Shown: positions 32,601 to 42,221, counted from the stretch's first letter. The stretch is DNA of 64,000 nt from Chelativorans xinjiangensis (GCF_009812055.1 NZ_WQNH01000027.1:1-64000); one strand, 5' to 3'. Made by a program: numbers and translations. Notes: generated from the letters alone by a model not told the origin.

Positions 32601-33742
32601 CGTGTCTCCTCCTGAAGCAGCGCGTCGATCGCTTGCAGCCTTTCCAATGTTTCGGCGACGAAGGCGGTGTTCCCGGCATCCGCGGGCGGCGGTTCTTCTT
32701 GCGCCATAGTCTCCAGGGAAACCGGGCGCGCCACCACTCTTTCGGCGATCTCCGTCGCCGCCTTCAGCAATCGCCGGTCGTTCGCGGAAAGGCGCCGCAC
32801 GTCGATACCCTTCAGCGTCTCCAGCACGTCGCCCGCATTCTGCGACGTCACGGAGGCGACGTTGGCGTAGAGGACGGCGCGCGGGTCGCTCTCCTCCGGT
32901 TCTCCGGCCACGTATTTCTCGGCATTGCGGGAGGCGAAGGCGAGCAGTCTTTCGTGGCCTTCGATGGCGCTTTGGCGGGCGATCCGCAGGTAGATGACGT
33001 GCGCCTGCTCGGCATTCATCTCCGCCGCCACCTCCTCGATCAGTTCGAGGTCGACCTCTTCGTGCAGGGTGATAATGGCGGAGACGAAGGCCTCGGCGAA
33101 CTGGCTGGCGTAGGGCGAGTGCAGGAAGCGGCGGACATATTGCGACGCCGCCAGAGCAAAACGGTCCAGATCGTGCAGCGTCGCGCTGACGGCGATGGTG
33201 CGGCGCAGCGCTGCCTCCTCGATCAGCGTGCCGGGGCTCAGGAGCCGCGCCTCGTCGAACAGGCGGAGCGCGCCCGAAGGGTTTTCCTGCACCAGGAGCG
33301 AACCGATCACCAGCGCCAGCGGGGCCGACAGCTCGCCGTTTACTCCCAGCGGCTCGACGTCACGCAGGATCTCGCGTGCACCGGAGAAATCGCCGCGGGC
33401 GTAGCGCACGACGCCGTCGCCCAGCGTGCGCTCCGTTCCTTCCAGAGCGAGGCGCGAGACGGCCATGTCCAGCGTCGCGGGGTTGCCGCCGCTGGCGCCG
33501 TAGACGAGGAGGGCATGGAAGTTGCGCGGGTCGTCGAACTCCTCTGGCCTGGCTGCGCGCAGGCGTTCGTCGATGATGCCCAAAAGCTTGCGCTGCATGG
33601 GGAGGGCGGCGTGGTCGCCGTCGGCGATCCGGTCTTGCACGCGCTGCAGCGAACGCACCATCTGAAGGGGCTGCAGCCCGCCGGCCAGGGCCTGGCCGGA
33701 CAGCATGGCGGCAAGGCCGACGGCGCCAAGGTACCGCTTCAT
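32597..33742 (-). CDS. motC: Periplasmic motility protein MotC
   Basis: 381 aa with a signal peptide (MKRYLGAVGLAAMLSGQALA) and a helical, TPR-like periplasmic body ending in a coiled region ETLERLQAIDALL. MotC is specific to rhizobia, where it binds MotB and is needed for motor torque. It overlaps motB and fliK by 4 bp each. Confidence 0.9.
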   Translation of the reverse strand: MKRYLGAVGLAAMLSGQALAGGLQPLQMVRSLQRVQDRIADGDHAALPMQRKLLGIIDERLRAARPEEFDDPRNFHALLVYGASGGNPATLDMAVSRLALEGTERTLGDGVVRYARGDFSGAREILRDVEPLGVNGELSAPLALVIGSLLVQENPSGALRLFDEARLLSPGTLIEEAALRRTIAVSATLHDLDRFALAASQYVRRFLHSPYASQFAEAFVSAIITLHEEVDLELIEEVAAEMNAEQAHVIYLRIARQSAIEGHERLLAFASRNAEKYVAGEPEESDPRAVLYANVASVTSQNAGDVLETLKGIDVRRLSANDRRLLKAATEIAERVVARPVSLETMAQEEPPPADAGNTAFVAETLERLQAIDALLQEETR

Positions 33743-35046
33743 CGCGGCACCTCCAAGAGGATGTCGATGCGGCGGTTGGCGTCGGCCAGCGGGTCGTCGG
33801 GCAGCTTCAGGCGCCGGTCGGCGAAGCCCGCCACTTCGGCGATGCGGCCCTCGTCCAGGCCGCCGCGCACCAGCATGTATTGCGCCGCATGGGCGCGGGC
33901 GGTGGACAGCCGCCAGTTGTCGTAATCGCCGCTGTTGAACGGCCGCGCGTCCGTGTGGCCATGCACGCGGATGGCGCCGGGGCGCTCAGCGAGCGTGCGG
34001 CCGATCTTTTCCATGGCCAGCACGAGCTGGCGCACCGGCACCGCCGAGCCGACGGCGAACATGCCGTTTTTCACTTCGTCGGTGACGGAGATCAGCACGC
34101 CGTCCTCTCCCGACGTCACGGTGACGGAGGTGCTGAGACCCTCGCTCTCCAGTGCTTCCATGATCTCGGTGCGCACCGCATCGGCGGTCTTCTCGCGCGC
34201 CTCGGTGGCTTCGGCCTCCGGCTCGGCGTCCTGGGCTTTTTCCTCGTCGCGTGCCTGCTCGGCTTCTTCCGGTCGGGCTGCAAGCGGCTCCACCTCAGGG
34301 ACTGGCACGAGGGACGTGGCCTCTTCCCGCTGGTTTTCCAGCTCGATCTCCACGTCGGCGGCGGCGGCAAGCTGATGCTCGCCCGTCTCGGCAGCTTCGG
34401 CGTCGGCGCCGGCCGGCTGCTCGCGGGCCTCGTCGGGGTCGCCTTCCACGCCGATCTGCGGGACGGCGACCTGCTGCGACCAGAAGTCCGGCGCGAAGGG
34501 ATCGCGGTAAGCTTCGCCGCCGGAGGCCCCGGAGGAGGGGCCGGCGTCCTGCTGGCCGCCCTCGCCCTTTTCGGAGATGTTCTGCTCAGTGCCGATGTCG
34601 GCGGCGATCTCGGCCAGCACGGCATAGGGGTTGGAGAAGAAGTTCTGGTCGGAATATTTGCGCGTGTCGGCGAGGTCGGCCGAGTTCTTGAAGGTCGAGG
34701 GGCCGGAGGTCTTGTCGTTTTCGCCGGCCGGGGCGTCGGTGATCTTTTCCGCATCCGTGTCGCTCGACGTTGCCTGCGGGCCCTGGCCGATCTCCTCCAG
34801 GCCCTTGCGGTTGGTGTTGCGGTCGATGAGCTTGACGGGGTTGAAATAGCTGGCGAGGGCGGCGCGCGTCTGCTCGTTGGCGGCGTTGATGAGCCACATG
34901 ACGAGGAAGAAGCACATCATCGCCGTCATGAAGTCGGCGAAGGCGATCTTCCATACGCCGCCGTGATGGCCTTCGTCCTCATCGTCGCCGCCGCGGCGCA
35001 CGATGATGATCTCGGGGTGGCGGTCCTCGCCGTCGGCCACGCTCAT
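33739..35046 (-). CDS. motB: Flagellar stator protein MotB
   Basis: 435 aa from ATG 35046. A single transmembrane helix near residues 36-53 carries the proton-accepting aspartate D38 (AFADFMTAMM). A long acidic linker (about 60-310) rich in Glu/Ala follows, then an OmpA-like peptidoglycan-binding domain with IRVHGHTDARPF and NWRLSTARAHAAQ. The linker is much longer than in enteric MotB (308 aa), as in other rhizobia with MotC. MotA is encoded 14 kb away at 48849. Confidence 0.93.
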   Translation of the reverse strand: MSVADGEDRHPEIIIVRRGGDDEDEGHHGGVWKIAFADFMTAMMCFFLVMWLINAANEQTRAALASYFNPVKLIDRNTNRKGLEEIGQGPQATSSDTDAEKITDAPAGENDKTSGPSTFKNSADLADTRKYSDQNFFSNPYAVLAEIAADIGTEQNISEKGEGGQQDAGPSSGASGGEAYRDPFAPDFWSQQVAVPQIGVEGDPDEAREQPAGADAEAAETGEHQLAAAADVEIELENQREEATSLVPVPEVEPLAARPEEAEQARDEEKAQDAEPEAEATEAREKTADAVRTEIMEALESEGLSTSVTVTSGEDGVLISVTDEVKNGMFAVGSAVPVRQLVLAMEKIGRTLAERPGAIRVHGHTDARPFNSGDYDNWRLSTARAHAAQYMLVRGGLDEGRIAEVAGFADRRLKLPDDPLADANRRIDILLEVPR

Positions 35047-35684
35047 GACAGAACCTCGGCCAGCGCCTCGGACCATTCGGCAAGGCGCGTCTCGAACAGG
35101 CTTTCGTCTATCTCGGCGGTCAGGTCGAAGCCGGGCGCCTCGGCAAAGCCCACCTGTTGAGCGCGCTCGCCGAGCTTACCCTTCAGGGCGTCGCACAGAA
35201 GCGCGGTGCCGCGGATGCGGATGCGCACTGCCTCACGGTCGTCCAGCGCCGCCTCGACGATGCGCGCGAGCTCGTCGACGGCCCGCTTCTGCAGGTCTTC
35301 GCTAAGCACCACGCCGAGGATGCGCGCCGTCACGGCGCTGGTGAGCGCCACCACCTCCCGCTGCATTTCGGCGAAGCGGTCGACGACGGCGGTGCCGGCT
35401 TCCTCGCCAAGACGGGTCATCGCCTCTTCCATCTCGGCGGCGTGGCGCTCTCGCTCGGCAGTGAGCTTCTCCTCATGCTCGCGCTGCAGACGTTCGGCAA
35501 GCGCGGCCTCGGCTTTCGCAACGATCTCCTCGGTCGTCGGCCGGCGTTCCGCCGCAGACGTAGCTGGCGCCGGAGGCGTCTCCCGCAGCGTTCCGAAAGC
35601 GTCCGCGGCGGGTTTGCGCTTGCCGGGCGCGGGTGCTCCGGCGCCGAAATCCGGCAGCGCGTCGGCAAGGGCCACCACCGGCAT
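35043..35684 (-). CDS. FliH-like export ATPase regulator
   Basis: About 213 aa. A long charged helix (EEIVAKAEAALAERLQREHEEKLTAERERHAAEMEEAM, near 50-90) precedes a globular end with VRIRIRGTALLCDAL, the FliH/YscL pattern. FliH-type proteins hold the FliI ATPase and link it to FliN. ATG 35684 overlaps the fliF stop by one base and the 3' end overlaps motB by 4 bp. Confidence 0.75.
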   Translation of the reverse strand: MPVVALADALPDFGAGAPAPGKRKPAADAFGTLRETPPAPATSAAERRPTTEEIVAKAEAALAERLQREHEEKLTAERERHAAEMEEAMTRLGEEAGTAVVDRFAEMQREVVALTSAVTARILGVVLSEDLQKRAVDELARIVEAALDDREAVRIRIRGTALLCDALKGKLGERAQQVGFAEAPGFDLTAEIDESLFETRLAEWSEALAEVLS

Positions 35685-37327
35685 CAGCCCGCGGCCTCCG
35701 CCTCGGCGCGTGCCCATTTGCGCAGGATGTGGGCCGTGCGTTCCTCGCTAAGGTCGACCATGCGGGCGAGGCGCGCCTGGGGTGCCGGCCTGACCTTCAA
35801 CCGGAACTCCTCGTTCTCCTCCTCCATCTCCAGGCCGGCCGTCTCCTCATCGCCGGCGGCGGGCAGGCGCGGCTCGCCGGCGGGGTTGGGCAGTGAGCGT
35901 TGCGCGGTCGCCAACTCCGGCTCGCCGGCGGTCGCCGGCCGCATCAACGCGGTGCCGAGCGGCTTCAAGCCGAACCAGGTGACGAGGAAGGCAACGAGCA
36001 CGAAGGCGGCGGCATTGATCAGCGTGCCGGCGTGCCGGTTGACGAAGGCCAGCGGGCCGGGCTCGGCGATCTCCACCCTGTCGAGCCCGTCGATGAATTC
36101 GACCGCGGTGACGTTCAGCACATCGCCGCGCGCTTCGCTGAAGCCGGTGGCCGAGGCTACGACCGTCTGTATCTCCTCGATCCGCGCCTGCACCTGATCG
36201 GGCGCGGCGCCCTCGCCGAGGATGGCGGCAAGGCGTGCCTCATTCACCACCACGGCGATGGAGAGCTTGGAGACCTGATATCCGTTGCTGGTGGTGGCGA
36301 TGCGTTTCGTGTTGAGTTCGTAATTGGTGGTCTCTTCGCGCCGTTCGCTCTCCTCGGAGGAGCGGGGCAGCTCGGCTGCTGGCGTTTCCTCCTGCGGCAG
36401 GTTTTGCAGAACGGTCGTCGGCGTGGCCGCCGTCTCCTGGGTGGCGTTGTCGCTGGAGCGCACGATTTGCACGGAGCGCTCGACGCGCGAATCCGGGTCG
36501 TAGATGATTTCCTCCACCTGGCGGGCGTCGGTGTTGACCTCGGCCTTTACGCTGGCGCGGAAGTTGTCGGGGCCGAGATAGGGTGCGAGCGCGCGGCGGA
36601 TGTTCTCTTCCACCTGGGTCTCCACCGTGCGTTCGATGCCGATGGAGCGCTGGGCGGTGTTGTTGGCCGGATCGTCGCCGGCGGCGAGCAGCGCGCCGGA
36701 GGAATCGAGCACGGTCACCTTCTCCGCCTCCAGTCCCGGCACGGCGGCGGAGACCAGGTAGCGGATGGCGGCGGCCTTGTCGGCGCCGTCGAGACGGGAA
36801 GCGCGGATGACGACGGAGGCAGAGGGCTCCTGCTCCTCGCGGCGGAAGTTGCCGCGCTCGGCCATGACGATATGTACGCGCGCGGCCCTCACCCCGGAGA
36901 TGGACTGGATGGTGCGGGCGATCTCGCCCTCCAGCGCCCGCACGCGGGTCACCTCCTGCATGAAGGTGGTGAGCCCCAGAGAGCCGACATTGTCGAACAG
37001 CTCATAGCCGGCATTGGTGCTGGTCGGCAGGCCCTTTTCGGCGAGCAGCATGCGCGCCTGTGCCGTCTTGCCGGCCGGCACCAGCACGGCCGTGCCGTCC
37101 GAAACCACGTCGAAGCCGATGCCCGCCTCGCCGAGCACGAGGCCGATCTGGTTCACGTCCGAACGCTCCAGGCCGATATAGAGCGTCTCGTAGGCGGGGC
37201 GGTTGAGATAGACGGCGCCGGCGACGATGACGGCCATGACGAGCGCCAGGACGCCGCCCATCATGGCGAGGCGCCGCGGCCCCAGGCTTTTCAGATTTTC
37301 GACGACGGTCTGAAGCTGCTCCGGCAA
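35684..37327 (-). CDS. fliF: Flagellar MS-ring protein FliF
   Basis: 547 aa, the usual length. Two transmembrane segments (about 20-42 and near 435-455) flank the periplasmic ring-building motifs, including TYIGLER-like ETLYIGLERSD and RVHIVMAERGNFRREEQEPSASVVI (near 145-169). The C-terminus, which binds FliG, ends VDLSEERTAHILRKWA. It is the first gene of fliF-fliH-motB-motC-fliK-transglycosylase. Confidence 0.95.
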   Translation of the reverse strand: MPEQLQTVVENLKSLGPRRLAMMGGVLALVMAVIVAGAVYLNRPAYETLYIGLERSDVNQIGLVLGEAGIGFDVVSDGTAVLVPAGKTAQARMLLAEKGLPTSTNAGYELFDNVGSLGLTTFMQEVTRVRALEGEIARTIQSISGVRAARVHIVMAERGNFRREEQEPSASVVIRASRLDGADKAAAIRYLVSAAVPGLEAEKVTVLDSSGALLAAGDDPANNTAQRSIGIERTVETQVEENIRRALAPYLGPDNFRASVKAEVNTDARQVEEIIYDPDSRVERSVQIVRSSDNATQETAATPTTVLQNLPQEETPAAELPRSSEESERREETTNYELNTKRIATTSNGYQVSKLSIAVVVNEARLAAILGEGAAPDQVQARIEEIQTVVASATGFSEARGDVLNVTAVEFIDGLDRVEIAEPGPLAFVNRHAGTLINAAAFVLVAFLVTWFGLKPLGTALMRPATAGEPELATAQRSLPNPAGEPRLPAAGDEETAGLEMEEENEEFRLKVRPAPQARLARMVDLSEERTAHILRKWARAEAEAAG

Positions 37328-37446
37328 CGTCCCGATACTCCCAGCAATGAACCGGGGCGAGACTAGCGGTCGAAGCTTGTGCGAAAATGAAATGGGGCCG
37401 CACGAGGCGGCCCCACCTTCCTGCTTGGTGGTACTGTCCCTCTGGA

Positions 37447-38358
37447 TTATCGGAACAGCGACAGGATGCTCTGAGCGTTGGAGTTGGCGATCGACAGCGC
37501 CTGGATGCCGAGCTGCTGCTGGGTCTGCAGGGCGGCGAGGCGGGTCGATTCCTCGTTCATGTCGGCATCGACGAGCTGGCCGACGCCGCGGTCGATGGCA
37601 TCCATCAGCGCCGAGGTGAAGCTCGTCTGCAGATCGATGCGCGACTTGGCGGCACCGAGCGAGGCCGCGCCGGTGGAGACGTCGCTGAGGGCAGCTTCAA
37701 TGCCGGTCAGCATGTCGTTGAAGTCCGTGTCGTCCAAGTTCGCTGCGGTAACGTCGAGCGTCAGGACGGAAGCCGTAGCGGCACCGGCGCCGGTGGTCGT
37801 GAACGTGGTGTCGAGGATGCCGGTGTCGCCAACGCTGTCGATCAGCCGGATGTCACCTAGCGCGACACTGATCTGGCCGGTTGTCACGGCGCCGGCTGCA
37901 TCACGGCTATAGGAGGAGATGACACTGAAGCTGGTTGCGCCAGCCGGATCGGTCGTAAGAAGGCTGGAACCGGCGTAGCTTGCTGCGGCGGTCTCGGTGA
38001 GCTGCGCCTGCAGAGCCGTGATCTCGCTCTGAATCTTGGTGCGGTCCTCGGTGCTCGACGTCTTGGCGAGCAGGACCTTTTCCTTGATCTGGTCGACCAC
38101 GTCCTTGGCCGAGTCCATTGCCGTGTAGGCGGTATCGACCTTGCCGGCGGCGAGGCCGAGGGCGTCTTGGACAACGGAGTTGGCCTTGTTGTCCGAACGC
38201 ATCGTCGTGGCGATCGACCAGTAGGCGGCGTTGTCGGAGGCCTCGTTCACGCGCAGACCGGTGGAAATGCGGTTCTGCGTGGTGGCGAGGTCCTTGTTGA
38301 TGTTGGTCAGGGTCTGCAGCGCCGTCATGGCGGACGCATTGGTCAGAAGACTGGACAT
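37447..38358 (-). CDS. flaA: Flagellin
   Basis: 303-aa filament subunit. The conserved D0/D1 ends are intact: SSLLTNASAMTALQTLTNIN plus RISTGLRVNEASDNAAYWSIA at the N-terminus, and LAALQTQQQLGIQALSIANSNAQSILSLFR at the C-terminus (residues about 274-303). It is the only flagellin seen in the window, whereas many rhizobia carry two to six. Expression is presumably under FtcR and FlbT/FlaF; the 5' leader is about 180 bp. Confidence 0.94.
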   Translation of the reverse strand: MSSLLTNASAMTALQTLTNINKDLATTQNRISTGLRVNEASDNAAYWSIATTMRSDNKANSVVQDALGLAAGKVDTAYTAMDSAKDVVDQIKEKVLLAKTSSTEDRTKIQSEITALQAQLTETAAASYAGSSLLTTDPAGATSFSVISSYSRDAAGAVTTGQISVALGDIRLIDSVGDTGILDTTFTTTGAGAATASVLTLDVTAANLDDTDFNDMLTGIEAALSDVSTGAASLGAAKSRIDLQTSFTSALMDAIDRGVGQLVDADMNEESTRLAALQTQQQLGIQALSIANSNAQSILSLFR

Positions 38359-38538
38359 AGGAAGTGCCCCTTTGATTCGAAATGGAGGTTTTTGAGGGAC
38401 ATACCGGGCGATCCGGTATGGCGGGACGGCATCATGCCCGTGAACTCTCGTTCGAGATCAGCCCGCCATGCGTTCGGCGCCCTTTATGGCGGGAACTTCC
38501 TACCAAATCGTAATCAGGTGAAATTTTCTGTGATGCTG

Positions 38539-38575
38539 GAACAGGTCATCGTTTCATGGAATCGATGACCTGTTC
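38539..38575 (-). terminator. 13-bp perfect hairpin between fliP and flagellin
   Basis: GAACAGGTCATCG (38539-38551) and CGATGACCTGTTC (38563-38575) are perfect reverse complements with an 11-base loop. It follows the hairpin at the fliP stop, giving two hairpins in tandem before the flagellin promoter region. Either it terminates fliP transcription or it is an operator-like site upstream of flagellin. Confidence 0.6.
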
Positions 38576-38589
38576 TAACTCTTTGTTTT

Positions 38590-38639
38590 GTAGCAATTCC
38601 GGACGGAAAACCGGTTTCCACTTTTCCTGGAATTGCTAC
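38590..38639 (-). terminator. Hairpin overlapping the fliP stop codon
   Basis: GTAGCAATTCC (38590-38600) pairs with GGAATTGCTAC (38629-38639); the fliP stop codon at 38636-38638 lies inside the arm. The loop carries GGACGGAAAACCGG. I recall this motif as a common intergenic element in Rhizobiales genomes; the sequence alone supports a terminator. Confidence 0.6.
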
Positions 38640-39373
38640 GCGAACGAGCGCACGAGGCTGCCGACGAGCAGGTTCCAGCCGTCGATAAGCACGAAGAACA
38701 GTATCTTGAAGGGCAGGGAAACGACGGTCGGCGGCAGCATCATCATGCCCATGGACATGGTGATGGTGGCGACGATCAGGTCGATGACGAGAAAGGGCAG
38801 CACGACGAGGAAGCCGATCTCGAATCCGCGGCGGATCTCCGAGATCATGAAGGCGGGGATGAGGACGCGAAGATCGGCCGTCTGAGGAGAGACCTCAACG
38901 CCGCCGCGCTCGGCTGCCAGGTCGGCGAAGAGGTTGTAGTCGGCTTCCCGCACATTGCCGGCCATGAAGGCACGGAAGGGCTCAGCGATCCGCGCCACCG
39001 CCACTTCCTCGGAAATCTCGTTGTCCATCAGCGGGCGCATGCCGTCGTTCCATGCCCGGTCGAAGGTGGGTGCCATGACGTAGAATGTCATGAAGAGCGC
39101 CAAGCTGATGAGGATGAGGTTGGCCGGGGTCGTCGGCAGGCCCATGCCGGCGCGCAGGATGGAGAAGGCGATGACGAAGCGGGTGAAGCTCGTCACCATG
39201 ATGAGGAGCCCGGGGGCGATCGACAGCACAGTCAGAAGGCCGAAGAGCTGGATGATGTAGCCGACGGTCGTGCCGTTCGCATCACCGGCGAGGGCACTGA
39301 GGTCGAACGTCTGCGCGGCGGCGGGAGCCGCGGCGGCGATAAGGATCGCTATGGCGAGGCGGACGCGCTTCAT
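38636..39373 (-). CDS. fliP: Flagellar export gate protein FliP
   Basis: 245 aa with a signal peptide (cut near AAPAAAQ) and about four transmembrane helices. Family stretches are LLIMVTSFTRFVIAFSILR, APTFDRAWNDG and AFMISEIRRGFEIGF. FliP forms the core of the export gate. ATG 39373 overlaps the fliL stop by 4 bp; it is the last gene of the flgB operon. Confidence 0.95.
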   Translation of the reverse strand: MKRVRLAIAILIAAAAPAAAQTFDLSALAGDANGTTVGYIIQLFGLLTVLSIAPGLLIMVTSFTRFVIAFSILRAGMGLPTTPANLILISLALFMTFYVMAPTFDRAWNDGMRPLMDNEISEEVAVARIAEPFRAFMAGNVREADYNLFADLAAERGGVEVSPQTADLRVLIPAFMISEIRRGFEIGFLVVLPFLVIDLIVATITMSMGMMMLPPTVVSLPFKILFFVLIDGWNLLVGSLVRSFA

Positions 39374-39870
39374 TCGTAGATGAAGGTCATGACGAGAATG
39401 TCGCTGACGCGGCCCTCGCTGCGGATGCGGGCGCGCTCGCGCAGGTCCGCCTTGAGGTACTGGAAGCCGCTGGCGCTTTCGATCTGACGCAGCTTGACCG
39501 TGCGCATATAGGCGAAGAGGTCCTGATGGATCGTCCGGGCGAGCGCCGGGTCCGGCTCGCCGTCGAAGACGACCGCCAGCTCCATGCGCACCCATATCTC
39601 CGTCGGGTCCGCGAGATTGGTGGTGATCGGATCGAGGACGGTGACGCTTGGCGCCGGTCTGGCCTCGCCCTCCACCTGCTCTTCCTCGCTCTCGGCGCGG
39701 CCCTGGTCCTTGATGGTGCCGGGTTCGGAGACCGGTGCCTGATGGCTTTCCAGATAGCCCCCCGTGTACCATCCCATGCCGACGGCGAGCGCGGTCACGA
39801 CCAGGAGTGCGGCCACCTGGATGATGGGCGAGGGGCCTTTCTTCCGTTCTTCCTGGGAGACCAGCGCCAT
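39370..39870 (-). CDS. fliL: Flagellar basal-body protein FliL
   Basis: 166 aa with one N-terminal transmembrane helix (about 17-38), an acidic linker and the conserved periplasmic FliL domain ending LVMTFIYE. FliL surrounds the stator units and supports torque. The gene overlaps fliP. Confidence 0.9.
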   Translation of the reverse strand: MALVSQEERKKGPSPIIQVAALLVVTALAVGMGWYTGGYLESHQAPVSEPGTIKDQGRAESEEEQVEGEARPAPSVTVLDPITTNLADPTEIWVRMELAVVFDGEPDPALARTIHQDLFAYMRTVKLRQIESASGFQYLKADLRERARIRSEGRVSDILVMTFIYE

Positions 39871-39882
39871 GTTCCTTGCCTC

Positions 39883-40590
39883 CTAGAACGGCAGCACGGT
39901 GTCGAGGATCTGCTGCCCGTAGGGGGGCTGCTGCACCTCGGTGAGCCGGCCGCGGCCGCCATAGGAGATGCGCGCCTCGGCAATGCGCTCGTAGGAGATC
40001 GTGTTGTAGGGGCCGATGTCGGCGGGGCGCGCGATGCCGGCGATGGTGAGCACCCGAAGCTCGGCATTGACGCGCACTTCCTGGGTGCCGGAGATGCGCA
40101 GGTTTCCGTTCGGCAGCTTCTCCGTCACGATCGCCGCCACCACCAGCTTGATGTCCTCCGAACGTTCGGTGGCGCCGGTGCCGGTGGTCGAGGTGCCTGA
40201 GCCGATCTCGCCTTCGGCTTCGGCCGCGCCGCTGGCCCTGCCGGTGCCGAAGGAGCCGGCGAGGCCGAGGCTGCGGCTTACCTGGCGCGAGCGCTCCGAC
40301 TCGTTCTTGAACCGCGCCTTGTCGTTGATGACGATCTCGACGGTCAGGATGTCGCCAACCTCGAGGGCGCGCGGGTCGGTGAACAGGCGGCTCTGGCGGT
40401 CGCTCCATAGCGAATAGCGGGTGATGGGCCGTCCCTGCTTTCCGGCATAGTGATAGGCCGGCAGCATCGTCGGCTCCGCGCCGGCGCCGACGGGCGAGAG
40501 GGCCGGCGGCCTGCCCAGTTCATCGGTCGAGGCGCAGCCGCCGAGCGCCAGGGCGACGGTGAGGAGCGAAATGCCCACGGTCTTTTTCAT
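39883..40590 (-). CDS. flgH: Flagellar L-ring lipoprotein FlgH
   Basis: 235 aa. The lipobox is LALGGCAS, with the cysteine at about residue 19. It shows the FlgH pattern: YSLWSDRQSRLFTDPRALEVGDILTVEI (near 58-85), NLRISGTQEVRVN and EARISYGGRGRLTEVQQPPYGQQILD. It forms the outer-membrane ring with FlgI as partner. It overlaps motE by 4 bp. Confidence 0.94.
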   Translation of the reverse strand: MKKTVGISLLTVALALGGCASTDELGRPPALSPVGAGAEPTMLPAYHYAGKQGRPITRYSLWSDRQSRLFTDPRALEVGDILTVEIVINDKARFKNESERSRQVSRSLGLAGSFGTGRASGAAEAEGEIGSGTSTTGTGATERSEDIKLVVAAIVTEKLPNGNLRISGTQEVRVNAELRVLTIAGIARPADIGPYNTISYERIAEARISYGGRGRLTEVQQPPYGQQILDTVLPF

Positions 40591-41108
40591 GACGGATCCT
40601 CAGGACGGGCCGCGCTTGCCATGATGGTGGTCAGGGCGGCGGCGTCCTTGCTGTTCATCTCGTTGAGGATGACGCCCGCCATGCGTGGCTCGAGCTTCAT
40701 CAGGATGGCCGCCGCGAGCTCCGCCCGCACCTCGGCCAGGCGCTCGGCGGCGGCGTCGGGCCGCATGTTGGAGTAGATCTGGACGAGGTTGCCCTCGGCC
40801 CTGGCGAGGAAGGCGTCGCGGCGCGCGAGCCAGGCTTCGTATTCGGCGCGCTTCTCCTCGAGGGCGGCGATGCGCGCGTCGACCTCGCCGCGCAGCCCGT
40901 CCAGCTCCCGCGCTTGGAGCGCATAACGCCGGTCGCGCGCGGCATCGGCGATGTTGGTGCAGAAGCGCTCCACCTCGTCCTGGGGTGCGTTCGCCGTATC
41001 GGCGGCGCGGGCGCCGGGCACGGACAGGAGAACGGCGGCGAGAGCGGCCAGCGGCAGCCTTGCCCGTCCTGCCGGCAATGCGGGTCTTGCGCAGAAGCTC
41101 CTCTTCAT
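40587..41108 (-). CDS. motE: MotE-family periplasmic chaperone
   Basis: 173 aa with a signal peptide (cut near PGARAA), a coiled coil around residues 45-105 (LRGEVDARIAALEEKRAEYEAW) and a C-terminal MgtE-N-like part (YSNMRPDAAAERLAEVR, MNSKDAAALTTIM). In Sinorhizobium, MotE is a chaperone for MotC, which is present here at 32597. It lies between flgI and flgH as in other rhizobia. Confidence 0.82.
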   Translation of the reverse strand: MKRSFCARPALPAGRARLPLAALAAVLLSVPGARAADTANAPQDEVERFCTNIADAARDRRYALQARELDGLRGEVDARIAALEEKRAEYEAWLARRDAFLARAEGNLVQIYSNMRPDAAAERLAEVRAELAAAILMKLEPRMAGVILNEMNSKDAAALTTIMASAARPEDPS

Positions 41109-41117
41109 CGCTCGCTC

Positions 41118-42221
41118 CTATTGCAGCACAAGCTCGGCCTGCAGCGCGCCGGCGGATTTGATGCCTTGCAGGATGGCGATGATGCCGTCCGGCTTCACAC
41201 CGAGCCGGTTGAGGCCGGAGACGAGGGTTTGCAGGTCGGGCCCGTCGAGCAGGGCCACATTGGCGTCGGGCTGATCGGCCTCGATGACGGTGAAAGGCTC
41301 GATTTCCGTCTCACCGCGCGAGAAGGGCTCGGGCTGGACGACGCGTGGCATCTCCGTCACCCGCACGGTCAGCGCGCCGTGGCTGATGCCGACGCGGGAG
41401 ATGCGCACGTCGTTGCCTATGACGACGGTGCCCGTGCGCTCGTCGACGACGACGCGCGCCGGGGCATCGGCCTCCACCATGAGGTTTTCCAGCTCCGCGT
41501 AGAAGCGGGCGGCGGAGACGCCCTTCGGCTTGCGGATCACCACGGTTCGCGAGTCCTGCTCGGCGGCGAGGCGGGCGCCGAAGCGCCGGTCGGTGTACGC
41601 GTTGATGGTGTCGGTGATGCGTACGGCAGTGGAAAAATCCGGGTTGCGGAGCTGCAGAGTGAGCAGCAGCATTTCATCGAAGGAGGCGGCGACGTGGCGC
41701 TCGATGATGGCGCCGTTGGGCACGCGGCCGGCTGTGGGCACGCCTTGGGTCAGCGTCTCGGCCTGGCCCTCGGCGCTGAAGCCGGAGACGACGACCGGAC
41801 CCTGCGCCACGGCGTAGATATCCCCGTCGGCGGCGCGCAGCGGGGTCATCACCAGCGTGCCGCCGGCCAGCGACGTGGCATCGCCCAGCGAGGAGACCGT
41901 GGCATCGATGCGCGCGCCGGACTGCACGAAGGGCGGCAGGTTGGCAGTGACGATGACGGCCGCCACGTTTTTCGCCCGCGCCCTGCCGCCTTCCGTGGCG
42001 ATGCCAAGGTTCTGCAGCATGGCGCGGATGGACTGCTCGGTGAAGGGCGCGTTGCGCAGGCTGTCGCCGCTGCCGTTGAGGCCGATCACGAGGCCGTAGC
42101 CGACGAGCTGGTTGTCGCGCGAGGCTTGAAGCTCGGCCACGTCCTTGATGCGCGAAGCGGCCGCCGCGGGGAAGGCGGCGGCAAAGAGGCCAAGCGCGAG
42201 AACGAGGCCGCGCAGCATCAT
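41118..42221 (-). CDS. flgI: Flagellar P-ring protein FlgI
   Basis: 367 aa with a signal peptide and the FlgI start SRIKDVAELQASRDNQLVGYGLVIGLNGSGDSL (residues about 22-54), then NVAAVIVTANLPPF and the C-terminal LVSGLNRLGVKPDGIIAILQGIKSAGALQAELV. It builds the periplasmic P ring with help from FlgA. The start overlaps the flgA stop by 4 bp. Confidence 0.95.
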   Translation of the reverse strand: MMLRGLVLALGLFAAAFPAAAASRIKDVAELQASRDNQLVGYGLVIGLNGSGDSLRNAPFTEQSIRAMLQNLGIATEGGRARAKNVAAVIVTANLPPFVQSGARIDATVSSLGDATSLAGGTLVMTPLRAADGDIYAVAQGPVVVSGFSAEGQAETLTQGVPTAGRVPNGAIIERHVAASFDEMLLLTLQLRNPDFSTAVRITDTINAYTDRRFGARLAAEQDSRTVVIRKPKGVSAARFYAELENLMVEADAPARVVVDERTGTVVIGNDVRISRVGISHGALTVRVTEMPRVVQPEPFSRGETEIEPFTVIEADQPDANVALLDGPDLQTLVSGLNRLGVKPDGIIAILQGIKSAGALQAELVLQ

